Source: Synechococcus sp. LTW-R
Lineage (GTDB): Bacteria; Cyanobacteriota; Cyanobacteriia; PCC-6307; Cyanobiaceae
DNA length: 64,000 nucleotides
Direction: 5' to 3'
Assembly (NCBI RefSeq): GCF_014217875.1
Contig: NZ_CP059060.1
Location: forward strand, 248,001-312,000
Below the pieces are notes generated by a model, which saw only the letters and a list, made by a program, of their open reading frames with translations, searched no databases and was not told the DNA's origin. The position numbers and the translations under genes were made by a program. This document shows, one piece after another, positions 16,050 through 24,475 of this stretch (positions within the stretch are counted from its first letter, which is position 1; each line of letters opens with the position of its first letter).

Positions 16050-16139
16050 CGAGCTCAAGAAGACTGCGCCGAGAGACATGAGAGACCTGTAACGAAGTCT
16101 TTACATTCTGTCGGGTGCGGCTCGGAGGTGCGAGCGGCC

Positions 16140-16289
16140 TCAATAGCTGTTCTGCTTCAGGGCCGAAAAGCGCGAGGTCGTCTCCCAGGGGGCGGGCATC
16201 GCTTTGTCGCGCGGTTTGCCGGCGTTCTGCAACTGCAGTGCGGCGGCACCAGCGGCGTAGCAGGCGGCGAAAACGGCGATGAACCCCAT
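16140..16289 (-). CDS. Small membrane or secreted protein, 49 aa
   Basis: Starts MGFIAVFAACYAAGAAALQL, a hydrophobic helix or signal sequence, then a basic polar tail. ATG 16289 preferred; an upstream ATG at 16325 adds 12 basic residues. Function unknown. Confidence 0.5.
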   Translation of the reverse strand: MGFIAVFAACYAAGAAALQLQNAGKPRDKAMPAPWETTSRFSALKQNSY

Positions 16290-16299
16290 GGCTCTTCTG

Positions 16300-16620
16300 T
16301 GGTTGCCAAAGGTTCTCTGAATCAACCCGGGTCGCCCGTTCAGCTCGAACCGTTCGGGTGCTTTGGGTATTTCTGCTCAGGGCGATACCTGCATTGCCCC
16401 CATTTAGGGCTATCGCAAGCTCCGCGTGCACGAGGAGGCTGACTGCACCGCCGAGAGTCGGGGGCTGAAGGTCATGTCTCCCTTGCAGCGTTTCTGTGGT
16501 GGGAGACTTTTTCTTGGAATGCCATCGCTTCAGGTTGCATTTGTCATCCCGAAGCTTTTTTGTCGATTGGCCCGAAAGGACGGAGCGCGGCCAATCTTGA
16601 GCATCCACTAAATGCAGGGG
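16300..16620. other. No gene supported
   Basis: Frames here lack convincing starts or composition. I see no strong hairpin or repeat match in this stretch. Confidence 0.35.
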
Positions 16621-16623
16621 TCT

Positions 16624-16830
16624 ATGTACACCATCGAGCTCCTCACACACCAGGGCTGGAGTCGCGCCGAGGCCCATGAGCAGCGCGAGCTCGCCGAGAT
16701 GCAGGCGATGCTGAAGAGCCAGGCGGATGGGCAGACCTATCGGGTTACCTCGCCCGAGCTGAGCACCCTTTGCGTCTTTACTCAGCAGGGTGCGCGTTGT
16801 TGGGAGTTGGATCAGCCGAGCGTGGCCTAA
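16624..16830 (+). CDS. Small protein of the 'x-TIELLT-x-QGW' family
   Basis: 68 residues: MYTIELLTHQGWSRAEAHEQ, a helical middle (AEMQAMLKSQADGQTYRV) and a C-terminal CVFTQQGARCWELD. The proteins at 25330 and 31334 are paralogues (VFSIERLTSKGW..., FADGSTYRV, CLFSGGATECWAMD). Conserved Trp, Tyr and two Cys. Backbone member of a family whose other two copies are in the island. Function unknown. Confidence 0.7.
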   Translation: MYTIELLTHQGWSRAEAHEQRELAEMQAMLKSQADGQTYRVTSPELSTLCVFTQQGARCWELDQPSVA

Positions 16831-16833
16831 TGG

Positions 16834-17139
16834 GAAGGCCGCTCCTCCCGGATGGAAGAGACGGCCTACCTCGCTCGCTCGCGCATGGAGCAACGGCGAA
16901 GGACAAGAGTCGAATGGGCTTGGAGCTGCTGAGCGCGACACCTGGGGCCGGGCTTCCAAGTGACGGGCGATTCGTTCTGCCCGCGGGTGGATGAGAAAAA
17001 CGCCGTAGAGCAGGGGTCTGCCGTCAGCGCGCTCCGTTGGTCTTCTGAGGTGGCGTGTCGTCCAAGACGCCTCCATCATCGATGCATCCACCATCGTTCG
17101 GATCGATGGAGCAGGCAATCGGACTTCATGCCTATTGCC
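16834..17139 (+). repeat. Family-A structured repeat, copy A2
   Basis: About 306 bp. Begins with the same hairpin as A1 (AAGGCCGCTCC...GGAAGAGACGGCCT) and ends GGCAATCGGACTTCATGCC followed by TATTGCC. Lacks some of A1's inner segment, which accounts for its shorter length. Shares GAGCAGGGGTCTGC and GAGGTGGCGTGTCGTCCAA blocks with A3. Confidence 0.7.
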
Positions 17140-17207
17140 TTGGCGGCGGAGGCATCTGAAAGTGGGCTGTTGGTCCTTCCTTGTGTCGTCGCTCCAATCG
17201 AGGCGGT

Positions 17208-17375
17208 ATGGCTGTCCCGTGTAAGAACAAGTTCCTTGCGTTCTGGAATCGCTTTAAAAGCAATCTCAAGACGAACCGCTATCCGGTCGTGCTGGGTGAG
17301 GCCGGATCGGCACGCCGAGCGGCCGAGGTCGAACGGATGACGCGGAAGCAGACGCCCCCCATCGACATTCGTTAA
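17208..17375 (+). CDS. Small basic hypothetical protein, 55 aa
   Basis: Starts MAVPCKNKFLAFWNRFKSNL and continues GEAGSARRAAEVERMTRKQ. Very basic. It follows repeat A2 by about 70 bp. Function unknown. Confidence 0.5.
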   Translation: MAVPCKNKFLAFWNRFKSNLKTNRYPVVLGEAGSARRAAEVERMTRKQTPPIDIR

Positions 17376-17614
17376 TTCCAGCCGTTTTCCCAGGCTGAAC
17401 AGCGAGGATCAGGCTTTTCATTCTTCGAAAGATAGAGACCGATTGAGATCGGTAGTTTTGGATACATTTGGTGAATACTTTGTAGACAATCTGTCAGTTA
17501 CTGATCACAGATTGGCTGCAAAGCTGAAGATAAAAAGTGTCTCTTTGATGGCGCCCAGCCGGCGTCTCCATATCGGGAAGGGTTTGTTTGCAGAGCCTGT
17601 TCTCTCGTTCTCCA
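17376..17614. other. AT-rich intergenic region, probable promoter of the downstream secreted protein
   Basis: Composition is visibly richer in A/T than the flanks (for example TTTGGTGAATACTTTGTAGAC). No gene or repeat is seen. A promoter for 17615 is inference. Confidence 0.35.
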
Positions 17615-18292
17615 ATGATGAAATTCCTTCTTCCGCTGGCGGGTGCCAGTTGTTTGTTCCTGGGGCTGCCTGCCCAGGCCAATCCGAACACGCCGATTCC
17701 GCTGAACTCCGATGAGTCCGGTGTGGCCTATGGACCGGCAGTGTTTGTTCCTCCCCATGGCGGTCCGCGTTTGACCGCTCGCGCGGTCGGCTACGGCTTT
17801 GTTCGCTCCAACACCCTGCTGCCTTTGGGTGGTGCAGAAGTCATCGACAATCCTGTTCCCCAGAATCTCTCTGACCTGTCGGGCTGGTCGACGGAGCAGC
17901 TCCAGGCTGGTCTCCAGCAGGAGTACAGCGTGGATGTGGCCGCCGTGGCTCGCTTCCTGTATTCCCCCAAGGGTGAGCAGTTCCTGAAAGAGAGCATTCA
18001 GGAGAGCAACTACACCCCCTACTACAGCCAGCAGAACAGCCTGCAGGCCGTGCGCAGCGCCATCATTCTTGACTCCCTCGACGGCAAGCTCTCGAGCTAC
18101 GGAATGATGAAGATGCTTCCCACCGACCAGCGCCTCCAGGGCTCGATGAAGGTCTGTGATGTGAACAGCATCGAGAACAGCCAGCAGGCCACCTCGCTGC
18201 TCAGCTGGTACATGAACACTCCGGCTTGCATCGCGGCCTACACCGCCGAAGCTCCCGAGCCGGTCCAGCAGCCCGTTCGCGGCCTCTGGTGA
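17615..18292 (+). CDS. Secreted DUF1400-like protein
   Basis: 225 residues with a signal peptide (MMKFLLPLAGASCLFLGLPAQA). The mature part resembles the N-terminal segment of cyanobacterial DUF1400 proteins, which are annotated as possible alpha/beta hydrolases: DLSGWSTEQLQAGLQQEYSV, then FLYSPKGEQFLKESIQ and ALRSAIILDSLDGKLSSYGM-type pattern. No catalytic serine motif (GxSxG) is visible, so enzymatic activity is doubtful. A strong terminator follows. Confidence 0.65.
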   Translation: MMKFLLPLAGASCLFLGLPAQANPNTPIPLNSDESGVAYGPAVFVPPHGGPRLTARAVGYGFVRSNTLLPLGGAEVIDNPVPQNLSDLSGWSTEQLQAGLQQEYSVDVAAVARFLYSPKGEQFLKESIQESNYTPYYSQQNSLQAVRSAIILDSLDGKLSSYGMMKMLPTDQRLQGSMKVCDVNSIENSQQATSLLSWYMNTPACIAAYTAEAPEPVQQPVRGLW

Positions 18293-18318
18293 ATCCAGCT
18301 CAGCTTTGAGTCAATCAA

Positions 18319-18342
18319 GCGCCCTCGCGGGGGCGCTTTTTT
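18319..18342 (+). terminator. Rho-independent terminator
   Basis: GCGCCC and GGGCGC with a five-base loop followed by six T, 27 bp past the stop at 18292. Confidence 0.85.
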
Positions 18343-18397
18343 GGCAAGAAGCGGCTTCCGGCGGCAAGCCCACTGCCAGTGCCGCTACAACGAGTTC

Positions 18398-18676
18398 ATG
18401 AAACGACTTTTCGGATTGCTGGTTTCTGCGATGGCGTTCGCTCCAGCGCAGGCTTTGGCGAATCAATCGGCCAATCAGGACCTTGGTGATGGGCGCGTAA
18501 TGACCCATAAAGGTGCGGTGGTTTTAGTGGTCACCAAGCAAGGGGCCTATCAATACTGCTACGTCAATCCGATTGCTCCAGTCCTGGCGGAGGGCAGGCT
18601 GAACATCGATTGCACCGACGACAAGCCGCTCGGTCTCGGAGGCTTTGAGCACAGGCTTCTTCCTCCATCCCCCTAG
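18398..18676 (+). CDS. Small secreted protein, 92 aa
   Basis: Signal peptide (MKRLFGLLVSAMAFAPAQAL, cleavage near ALA). Mature part has VVLVVTKQGAYQYCYVNPIA and NIDCTDD, two Cys. Periplasmic. No family recognised. The family-D RNA-like unit begins just after its stop. Confidence 0.65.
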   Translation: MKRLFGLLVSAMAFAPAQALANQSANQDLGDGRVMTHKGAVVLVVTKQGAYQYCYVNPIAPVLAEGRLNIDCTDDKPLGLGGFEHRLLPPSP

Positions 18677-18689
18677 CCAGAGGCATTAG

Positions 18690-18798
18690 GTAGACGTACC
18701 GATTGCAACGTCGACGGGCCCCAGCACCATATGTTCATCGGGATACTCCGATGGGTAGGGAGAGCAAACCCCTGGACTGAGCGCCAGGGGTTTTTTGT
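18690..18798 (+). ncRNA. Family-D putative small RNA, copy D1
   Basis: Intergenic unit: GTAGACGTACCGATTGCAACG, then CAGCACCAT, a TTC-GGG hairpin, GATGGGTAGGG, and a terminator (CCCCTGG/CCAGGGG plus six T at 18767-18796). The same order of blocks occurs at 27664, 28664, 44613 and 44940. The terminator stem differs in sequence but not in form. Best explained as a small RNA; the known cyanobacterial Yfr2/Cyano-1 family is one candidate that I cannot verify by eye. Confidence 0.6.
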
Positions 18799-18843
18799 GG
18801 CCTTCACTCCAAGCCAAAGGAGTCTTTGATCGAATCAGACATG

Positions 18844-18868
18844 AGAAACCCCCTGATTGCTCAGGGGG
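18844..18868 (-). terminator. Hairpin terminator of the DUF4278 gene
   Basis: CCCCTGA/TCAGGGG stem with a four-base loop followed on this strand by GTTTCTC, 21 bp past the stop of the gene at 18890. Confidence 0.6.
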
Positions 18869-18889
18869 CGTGTGCGCGAGAGACGCGTC

Positions 18890-19054
18890 TTACCTCTCGT
18901 AGGTGTTGCCTCGGTAGGTCAGGTGAATGGTGCTTGCGGTCGCGTCTGCCAGACGTGCGTTGTAGACGTTGCGGCGATAGGTCAGCTCAACAGGCGCTTT
19001 GTCTTGGACAGAGTTTTTCTGGGTATAGGAATTACCCATGTAGGTGAGTTGCAT
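18890..19054 (-). CDS. DUF4278 protein
   Basis: 54 residues with three copies of the diagnostic pattern: MQLTYMGNSYTQ, VELTYRRNVYNAR and IHLTYRGNTYER. The family is cyanobacterial and of unknown role. ATG 19054 is preferred because the pattern starts the protein. This three-repeat version is unusual in that repeats 1-3 are equally spaced. Confidence 0.75.
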   Translation of the reverse strand: MQLTYMGNSYTQKNSVQDKAPVELTYRRNVYNARLADATASTIHLTYRGNTYER

Positions 19055-19295
19055 GATGAGTTCACGAGTTAGCCCGAGTCCCCGTTCCATGACTCAGGTG
19101 AACTGCACCTTGAGGTGATCAAGGCGAACGTTTGCGGCTAGTGCCAGCCCATGTATATCGATCGAACAGGCCAATGGAGAGTTCGCGCTGTTACTCAGGG
19201 TTGTATTCGAGGAAACCTTTAGATTCTCTTTATCTGGAGATGTCGTGCGGCTTGGTCGTACCTACCCGGGTGTGGGCTTCTCCAATGAATCCTGA

Positions 19296-19538
19296 TTAGC
19301 GCGTTTTCTCTCGTTTGAACGTGTAGCAGCCCCCGTGGTAGCCGGTGAAAGGTTGCGAGTAGGTCACCAGCTCCCAGCCGTCGTCTCCCAGTTCGTTCAT
19401 GACGCCAGCAAGCGTGATGTCAGGCCGGGGCCGCGACCTGAAGATGATTTGCCGTTGATCCAGCCACAGTTCCTCGATTTCTCCGGTCCAGCTTTTGCCG
19501 CGTGGGATAAAGCGCAGTTGCGTGTACTCCCACTTCAT
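19296..19538 (-). CDS. DUF4177-like protein
   Basis: 80 residues: MKWEYTQLRFIPRGKSWTGE and MNELGDDGWELVTYSQPFTG, the 'WEY ... LNxxGxxGWELV' pattern of DUF4177. Small alpha/beta. Role unknown. Confidence 0.7.
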   Translation of the reverse strand: MKWEYTQLRFIPRGKSWTGEIEELWLDQRQIIFRSRPRPDITLAGVMNELGDDGWELVTYSQPFTGYHGGCYTFKREKTR

Positions 19539-19588
19539 GGCCGATCTACGGGAACAGGAGATGGCATCTTCTCACTCTCTGCTGATCC

Positions 19589-19693
19589 CTAGTCCTGGTC
19601 TCCCCCGGAACGGTCATCCATGCCCCGTCGAACCAGGGTCTGCGTGACCCAGAGCAGGCCAAGGAACAGTGAGGCAACCAGAAGCAGGGCCAT
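19589..19693 (-). CDS. 34-residue membrane microprotein
   Basis: Starts MALLLVASLFLGLLWVTQTL followed by VRRGMDDRSGGDQD: one membrane helix and a polar cytoplasmic tail. ATG 19693 preferred; the upstream frame is Arg/Pro-rich. Function unknown. Confidence 0.5.
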   Translation of the reverse strand: MALLLVASLFLGLLWVTQTLVRRGMDDRSGGDQD

Positions 19694-19813
19694 GGACGAG
19701 GCGGGGGCTCCTGTCCATGTTGGCCGTCGGTATCGGCGCTCTACTGGGATAGGCCGGCAAACGGGATGACACCGGGTCCGAGGCGAGGCCATTGGTCTCC
19801 CAGGTTCGGTTGT

Positions 19814-20215
19814 TTATGGCGCCACGTTCTGGATGTTTAGCAGCGTTTTCCCATCGGCACTGACCGCCACTTCTGTCAGGAGGGTTGCTGGTGATCCTTC
19901 AACCTGCCAGCCGGGGGCGCCGCCGCTGAACTTGAAGACAAAGCCCAGCGCATCCGCTTGGAGTAAGCAGCGTTGCCGGACCAGCGTGGTCGAAAACATG
20001 CAGGCTTCAGGGGTGTACTTGTTCAGACCGCCGTTCAAGCTGATGGCCTTCGTTCGAGCCAGGTTCATGGCTCGTTGAAGGGATGGACCTTGCTTCTGCA
20101 TCTGCTCGATCTTGTCGAAGGTCTGCTGGACGCTTTGGGCAAAGACAGGGCTGATGGCGCTCACACCGACCGTGAACGCAGCTAATGCACCAAATGCACG
20201 ACGTGCAGTTCGCAT
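19814..20215 (-). CDS. Secreted protein, 133 aa
   Basis: Signal peptide (FGALAAFTVGVSAISPVFAQ). Mature part begins SVQQTFDKIEQMQKQGPSLQ and holds two Cys (EACMFSTTL, RCLLQAD). Periplasmic; alpha/beta. ATG 20215 gives a basic n-region typical of a signal peptide. No family recognised. Confidence 0.7.
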   Translation of the reverse strand: MRTARRAFGALAAFTVGVSAISPVFAQSVQQTFDKIEQMQKQGPSLQRAMNLARTKAISLNGGLNKYTPEACMFSTTLVRQRCLLQADALGFVFKFSGGAPGWQVEGSPATLLTEVAVSADGKTLLNIQNVAP

Positions 20216-20330
20216 CTCATGACTCCTACAAGATGTCATGGGGGAACTCTGGGGTGGTCACGGGTTTATCGCAAGTGGAGTTGCTCACCACTTCAGGGCG
20301 TGCCATGTCCCCTGGGTTCATCATTGAGCG

Positions 20331-20522
20331 ATGACCCTTGGCATCAACACACGACCCACGGACGAAGAGCTGGCGAGCTGGATGCCCAATACGCCCCATT
20401 CGAGCTGGGCACAAGAAGGACATCGAGGTGCCGGCAGCAAGGAAAACGACCCCATCTGCCGCTGTGACTTTTGCGCGAAGCTTCGGCGCGAGTTCTGGGA
20501 GCAGCAGTCCTGGATCCCGTAG
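20331..20522 (+). CDS. Micro-protein of the 'PxDExLA..P.T' CRC family, backbone member
   Basis: 63 residues. NTRPTDEELASWMPNTPHSS and CRCDFCAKLRREFWEQ match the island family (25740, 27188, 29319, 31673, 33826), which has 'PSDEDLALLWPxTPY', a Trp and a CxCxxC motif. The three Cys suggest a zinc or redox site. This copy is the most divergent and lies outside the repeat-rich island. Confidence 0.7.
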   Translation: MTLGINTRPTDEELASWMPNTPHSSWAQEGHRGAGSKENDPICRCDFCAKLRREFWEQQSWIP

Positions 20523-20524
20523 GA

Positions 20525-20797
20525 CTAAGCCGCGAGATCGCTGTGTGTTTGACGACGGCGACGCGCTGGGCGTGGACGGCCCGTGGCTTCTTGTTTGAGG
20601 TAAACCTTCCGGCCGTTGGCATTGATCCGATAGAGGCCACCGCGCGGTCCCTTTTGGATGGGTCCTTGATTGCCGGCCTGGATGGCTCGCTTTGTTCTCT
20701 CTGCCAGTCGGCCAGACGGATCCGTCAACGCGGGCTGTTGCTCATTGAGCCAGCCCATGGCCTTCAGAAGCTTGGTGAGTAACGAGCGACCAGGCAC
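20525..20797 (-). CDS. Hypothetical basic protein, 90 aa
   Basis: C-terminal half (IQKGPRGGLYRINANGRKVY) followed by a strongly basic tail (RPRPARRRRQTHSDLAA). The first half is helical (MPGRSLLTKLLKAMGWLNEQ). A nucleic-acid-binding role is possible but unproved. Its stop is 3 bp from that of the convergent gene. Confidence 0.6.
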   Translation of the reverse strand: MPGRSLLTKLLKAMGWLNEQQPALTDPSGRLAERTKRAIQAGNQGPIQKGPRGGLYRINANGRKVYLKQEATGRPRPARRRRQTHSDLAA

Positions 20798-20848
20798 TGC
20801 TCAACAGCTGATCAGTTCAGTGTCCAGTGGCGTCAACCACTGATTGGC

Positions 20849-21088
20849 TCACTTGTGGCACTTGGCCCGAAAGCGGGTGGAGCTGCTGGTGGCTTGGTGT
20901 TTGGTTTTGCGTCCACTGACGCGCTTGCGCCACATCCTGAACGACGAGGCTTTCATCGACTGACGCATCAGTTCGATCACCTCCTGTTCAGAGAGTCCAA
21001 ATTGGTGATGGATGGCCTCAAAAGTGGTGCGGTCCTCCCATGCCATCTCGATGATGCGGTCGAGTTCCTCCGGTTCAAAAGTCCGCAT
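20849..21088 (-). CDS. TIGR03643 / DUF2805 family protein
   Basis: 79 residues matching the family closely: LDRIIEMAWEDRTTFEAIHH, FGLSEQEVIELMRQ, SFRMWRKRVSGRKTKH. A helix-turn-helix-like fold is predicted for the family. Encoded 4 bp downstream of the P450 on the same strand, so probably co-transcribed. Confidence 0.85.
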   Translation of the reverse strand: MRTFEPEELDRIIEMAWEDRTTFEAIHHQFGLSEQEVIELMRQSMKASSFRMWRKRVSGRKTKHQATSSSTRFRAKCHK

Positions 21089-21091
21089 CGC

Positions 21092-22351
21092 TTAGCGCCC
21101 AGTTGCGGTGACCAGAAGGCCACTGCGTGGAGTGGGGCTGGGCACCAGCTGGAGCGACAGATCTTGACCAGGCACCAGCTGCAGCTGGACTTGCCGCAGC
21201 AGGCCAACGGCCATCAGTCTGATTTCCAGTTCGGCGAGGGCTTTGCCCAGGCAGACCCTCTCCCCGCCACCAAAGGGGAGGAGGGTTTGATCAAAGGAGC
21301 CATCGAGATGGCGCTGCGGTCTGAACTCCGAGAGATCGGTTCCGCTCTTGGTCCCTGATGGCGTGAGGGCCACCTGGATCACGCTTTTTTCGGGAACGGC
21401 GACTCCGGCTAGCTCAATGGGGTGCAGGCTGCGGCGGAAGAAGCCCCCCACCGGTGGTGTTTGGCGCATCACCTCCAGCACGGTGGCGTCGAGCTTTTGC
21501 GATTGCGGTGCTGTGGTCGCTGGCCATGGGCCGCAGATCAGATCGCTCTGCAGCCAATGCAGCACCTCGGGATGCAGGAGCAGCGCGCGGAAGAGACAGC
21601 TCAGCGAGGAGGCCGTGGTTTCGTAGCCAGCGAAGAGCAACAGCAGCAGCTGCTCGGCCAGATCGTCGTCATCCAAGGGAATGCCGGCTTCATCGAGCCC
21701 GCCACTGATCAGATCCAGGCCGCCTTGGTTGCTGCCGGCTTTCAAGACCGCCTTGATGCGGTTCAAGAGTCGCGCGCGAGCAGCCATCGCTTTGGCAAAG
21801 GGTGTGCCGGGGATCGCCAAGGGAATGGAGAAGAGGGCCTTCGTCCAGATCTCAAAGTCAGCAAAGAGCGCGTCGCGGCTGCCTCGATCCAGCCCCAGCA
21901 CCGTGGTGGCGATCACCGTGAAGGCGAAGCGGCGCATCTGCCCGGCCAAGGGGATGGGGCCGTCGGATGCCTTGAGTTCCTCGGCGAGCTCATCCACCAG
22001 CGCTGTGATCGATGGGCTGTAGCGCGCGAGGGCTGCGCTGGAGAACAGTTGACCGACGACGCGCCGACGCGCTTTGTGGCCGGCGCCGTTGCGGTTGGCG
22101 AGTGATCGGCTGCCCAGCAGCTGTTTCACGCTCTCCGGCCACCAGCCCTCCAGCGCCTCGCTCTGGCTGAAGAGATCGCTTATCGCGCGCTCACCGCGGA
22201 TAAACACGATCGGCTGGGCCAGCAGCTTGGTGGCGAAGACATCGCCATAGGTCTCAAAGCGCCGTTGGGCGAAGCTCGGATCGCTGAAGAAATCCAGGGT
22301 TTCCTTTAGGCCGCTCACCGCACCCGTATTGGGCAGAGGCTTGGCAGGCAT
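21092..22351 (-). CDS. Cytochrome P450, CYP120-like
   Basis: 419 residues, a soluble P450 using heme and an electron-transfer partner to hydroxylate small lipophilic substrates. Visible: I-helix oxygen motif (LLLLLFAGYETTASSL), the ExxR region (VLEVMRQTPP), and the heme Cys loop (LPFGGGERVCLGKALAE). Closest in layout to the cyanobacterial CYP120 (retinoid hydroxylase) class; the substrate cannot be read from sequence. Start ATG 22351; no membrane anchor. It precedes the TIGR03643 gene. Confidence 0.88.
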   Translation of the reverse strand: MPAKPLPNTGAVSGLKETLDFFSDPSFAQRRFETYGDVFATKLLAQPIVFIRGERAISDLFSQSEALEGWWPESVKQLLGSRSLANRNGAGHKARRRVVGQLFSSAALARYSPSITALVDELAEELKASDGPIPLAGQMRRFAFTVIATTVLGLDRGSRDALFADFEIWTKALFSIPLAIPGTPFAKAMAARARLLNRIKAVLKAGSNQGGLDLISGGLDEAGIPLDDDDLAEQLLLLLFAGYETTASSLSCLFRALLLHPEVLHWLQSDLICGPWPATTAPQSQKLDATVLEVMRQTPPVGGFFRRSLHPIELAGVAVPEKSVIQVALTPSGTKSGTDLSEFRPQRHLDGSFDQTLLPFGGGERVCLGKALAELEIRLMAVGLLRQVQLQLVPGQDLSLQLVPSPTPRSGLLVTATGR

Positions 22352-22494
22352 GGACCCAGGCGCGCGGAAGCGGTCAACTTATCGAGTTCAGCTGGGCTCT
22401 GAGCTGGCGCCAGACGATCAGCAGGTGTTTTGGTTCTCTCTTCGGTCGAAATGCTGCACACGCCTTGTCGGCGGGGCTTCATGCCGTTCGCCCA

Positions 22495-22715
22495 TCAGGG
22501 CCTGTTGTGGATTGGGTGGGGCGAACTTGCGATTCGCCCCGGTGAGCCGGTGCCTTGACAAAGAGATATCGGCTCCTTGCCTTTATGGCGCAAAGCACAT
22601 AACAGTGCGAGAGGAGTGTCGTAATCGACACGTTTAGAGCGCAGAAAAGCCCCTGAGAGCGACTGCAGGGGCGCTGAGCGATCTCTTCGTCAAGAGCGCC
22701 CGTTGATCTTACGTC
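22495..22715 (+). repeat. Family-C structured repeat, copy C3 (shorter)
   Basis: Begins with the hairpin GGGGCGAACTTGCGATTCGCCCC, then TTGACAAAGAGATA ... GATCTCTTCGTCAAGAG. It lacks the 3' extension of C1 and C2. Compared with those copies (GTGAA/TTCAC) the first stem reads GCGAA/TTCGC, a paired substitution. It sits at the left edge of the island. Confidence 0.65.
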
Positions 22716-22892
22716 TAAGAGTGATTCTCAGAATCATTGCTTTGCTAATTGTGAATTGGGGTTGCTTGCGGATCCCGCTTGGTCACCTGGCGTCGATGCG
22801 TTGATAGGGACTGTTCCTGGTTGTGCTTACGGTTATGGGTGATTTCATCTGCTGTTGAGGTCGCGTATATAAGAGCGAAGACGCTTGCCTCG

Positions 22893-23132
22893 CTACTTGC
22901 TCTTTCTGTGGAGGTTGGTCGGCTTGTGGCTTTGAAGCCGACAGCAGTTTCCATAGTCTTCTATAGGGAATTCATGTAATACATCTCTGCTGTGTCCAGA
23001 GACGATTCTGTAGCTTCGTCCGGAAACCCAGCACCTGGCTTTTGTTGTGGTGTACGCGCTCCACCAGGCGTGTCGCACGACCTCGTCAATCCATATCTGA
23101 TTGGCCGCATCAAAGCGCTGAACGATGATCAT
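22893..23132 (-). CDS. Small hypothetical protein, paralogue of 24476-24691
   Basis: 79 residues. MIIVQRFDAANQIWIDEVVR, then GRSYRIVSGHSRDVLHEFP parallels the gene at 24476 (MAVLIQSRSSSDESWQDE, GRAYRLLTSDGDVLEQI). Short strand, Trp, helix, 'GRxYR' strand. Island gene, AT-richer than the backbone. Function unknown. Confidence 0.55.
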   Translation of the reverse strand: MIIVQRFDAANQIWIDEVVRHAWWSAYTTTKARCWVSGRSYRIVSGHSRDVLHEFPIEDYGNCCRLQSHKPTNLHRKSK

Positions 23133-23521
23133 TGTCGCAGCTCTCGATGGACAGTTTCAGAGTCCCCTATTGATCCAGGTGTATCAAGTCTTTTAAAGGC
23201 TGGCTTCGGGATCGCTATACGTTTTGCAGGGTTGGAGAGACTCTCTTTGTAATTTTGACTCCCCTCTTCTCGTCCGGGTGTCGCTCTCGCTGCCTTGATG
23301 CCGCCGGATGCATCCACGAACTGATCATTAATCCAAGCTGATTGTCGCGTAGGTCACACTCTTAACCATTGTCTTTGTCTTGTTGGGGCTTGAGGTTTTT
23401 GACGGGCTGTCGCAATTCTTGCTGAATCTTCGATGCGGCGACGCGGTTATTGGCTTCTCATCTGCAGATGCTGTTCTCGTCTTCAGCTTGAAAGTAGAAG
23501 AAAATAAGCGACTGAGGAGCA
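23133..23521. other. No gene firmly supported
   Basis: A minus-strand frame 23129-23317 (62 codons) overlaps the next start by ATGA, which would suit translational coupling, but its composition is unremarkable. Frames at 23328-23522 and 23380-23586 are no better. No repeat family recognised. Confidence 0.3.
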
Positions 23522-23788
23522 ATGGCTACCAAATGCAGTGTGATCCCTCGGACATGGTCGGTTTGCACGACTGTTTCAGGGGCTGATCTGCGAGAGGGTT
23601 TGAATGACCGTCGTCGCCTCGCCGTGACCAAGTTCCACAAAGATCAAGCCGAGCTGACTGGATACACGCTCGACCGTTGGGATTTGCACGGCGTTCCGTG
23701 CGGCTGTGCCGATTGCATGGCTGAGTACGAGATCTTGCGCATGATGCAGCTTGCTCAAGACCAGAAGTTTTTGAGGAATCCATCCTGA
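23522..23788 (+). CDS. Small protein with conserved 'TKFHKDQAELTGYTLDRW' block
   Basis: 88 residues. The central block (TKFHKDQAELTGYTLDRWDL) and HGVPC.C..C.AEYE are identical or nearly so in the reverse-strand gene at 29988. A CxC..C motif and conserved His/Asp suggest a metal site. N-terminus MATKCSVIPRTWSVCTT. The near-identity of the core against divergent ends points to selection. Function unknown. Confidence 0.7.
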   Translation: MATKCSVIPRTWSVCTTVSGADLREGLNDRRRLAVTKFHKDQAELTGYTLDRWDLHGVPCGCADCMAEYEILRMMQLAQDQKFLRNPS

Positions 23789-23979
23789 GCATGGACCCTG
23801 AAGAGGTTATGAGCTCCTCGCCTCTGGGTGGCCTCTTGATCGATCTGAACTAGAGCAGAGTCTGAAGGACAGTGGGCAACGCAGAAGCTTTCTTCGCTTC
23901 CTTCGCCCTCATCCATGGACCGACAACAGTGAGGATGACCACCCTGGTGTCGTCTTCGACGTTTTTCGCTTCAACCGAT

Positions 23980-24086
23980 GCCCCGATTCATTGCTCAGCT
24001 GCGGGGAGTGTTGAGTTAGGGGAGCTTGGCGCTCCCCCGTCTCGGATCACGGGGAATCACTCGGCCGTGTCCTCAGCGGTTATGGC
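23980..24086 (+). repeat. Family-B structured repeat, copy B4
   Basis: GCCCCG...CGGGGA first stem with TTGCTCAG loop, TGTTGAG, second stem GGGGAG...CTCCCC, third stem CACGG..CCGTG type (here altered), and the end CAGCGGTTATGGC. The 5' AACAG end is missing. It lies 3' of the minus-strand gene at 24097. Confidence 0.75.
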
Positions 24087-24096
24087 TCTTGGTGGC

Positions 24097-24327
24097 TTAG
24101 GACTGCAAGGGGAACCCGTCGCGACTTCCCCAATAGGGAGGAAGTTGTTCGCCTCTATTGCCTTTGGTATCGGCCTCCGGGACGTTTCGGCTCAAGTACA
24201 GGGCGTTGGCATAGCCCTTTACGACAGTGCATCCAGCAGGACCGCATACGCGGTATTCGTTGCGCCCGAGAGGCTGAAGTGTTCCTTTTCCTGGAGCTGG
24301 TTCAGACGGGACGAATCGGAGATCCAT
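24097..24327 (-). CDS. Small protein of the 'G-x-YRVC' type
   Basis: 76 residues. GKGTLQPLGRNEYRVCGPAG then CTVVKGYANALYLSRN is the family layout seen at 3062, 15150 and 33315. The C-terminal 25 residues (TKGNRGEQLPPYWG) are not shared. Its stop abuts the GTTATGGC end of repeat B4. Function unknown. Confidence 0.6.
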   Translation of the reverse strand: MDLRFVPSEPAPGKGTLQPLGRNEYRVCGPAGCTVVKGYANALYLSRNVPEADTKGNRGEQLPPYWGSRDGFPLQS

Positions 24328-24475
24328 CAAGACTTTTGCAACCGAAGCCAGCTCTAACGCCTCGGCACGAGACCGACCTGAGATAAGTGATACAGATTTG
24401 CAATTGTTTGCGTCCTGCGCCTTGCTCCTCTGGAGCGGCGGCGCTTGCCGCTGGCAGCTCTATGGCTTTAACGGA

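Noticed and set aside
15985-17118. A 377-codon minus-strand frame
   Set aside because: It crosses repeat A2 and several short genes and shows no domain or composition typical of protein.
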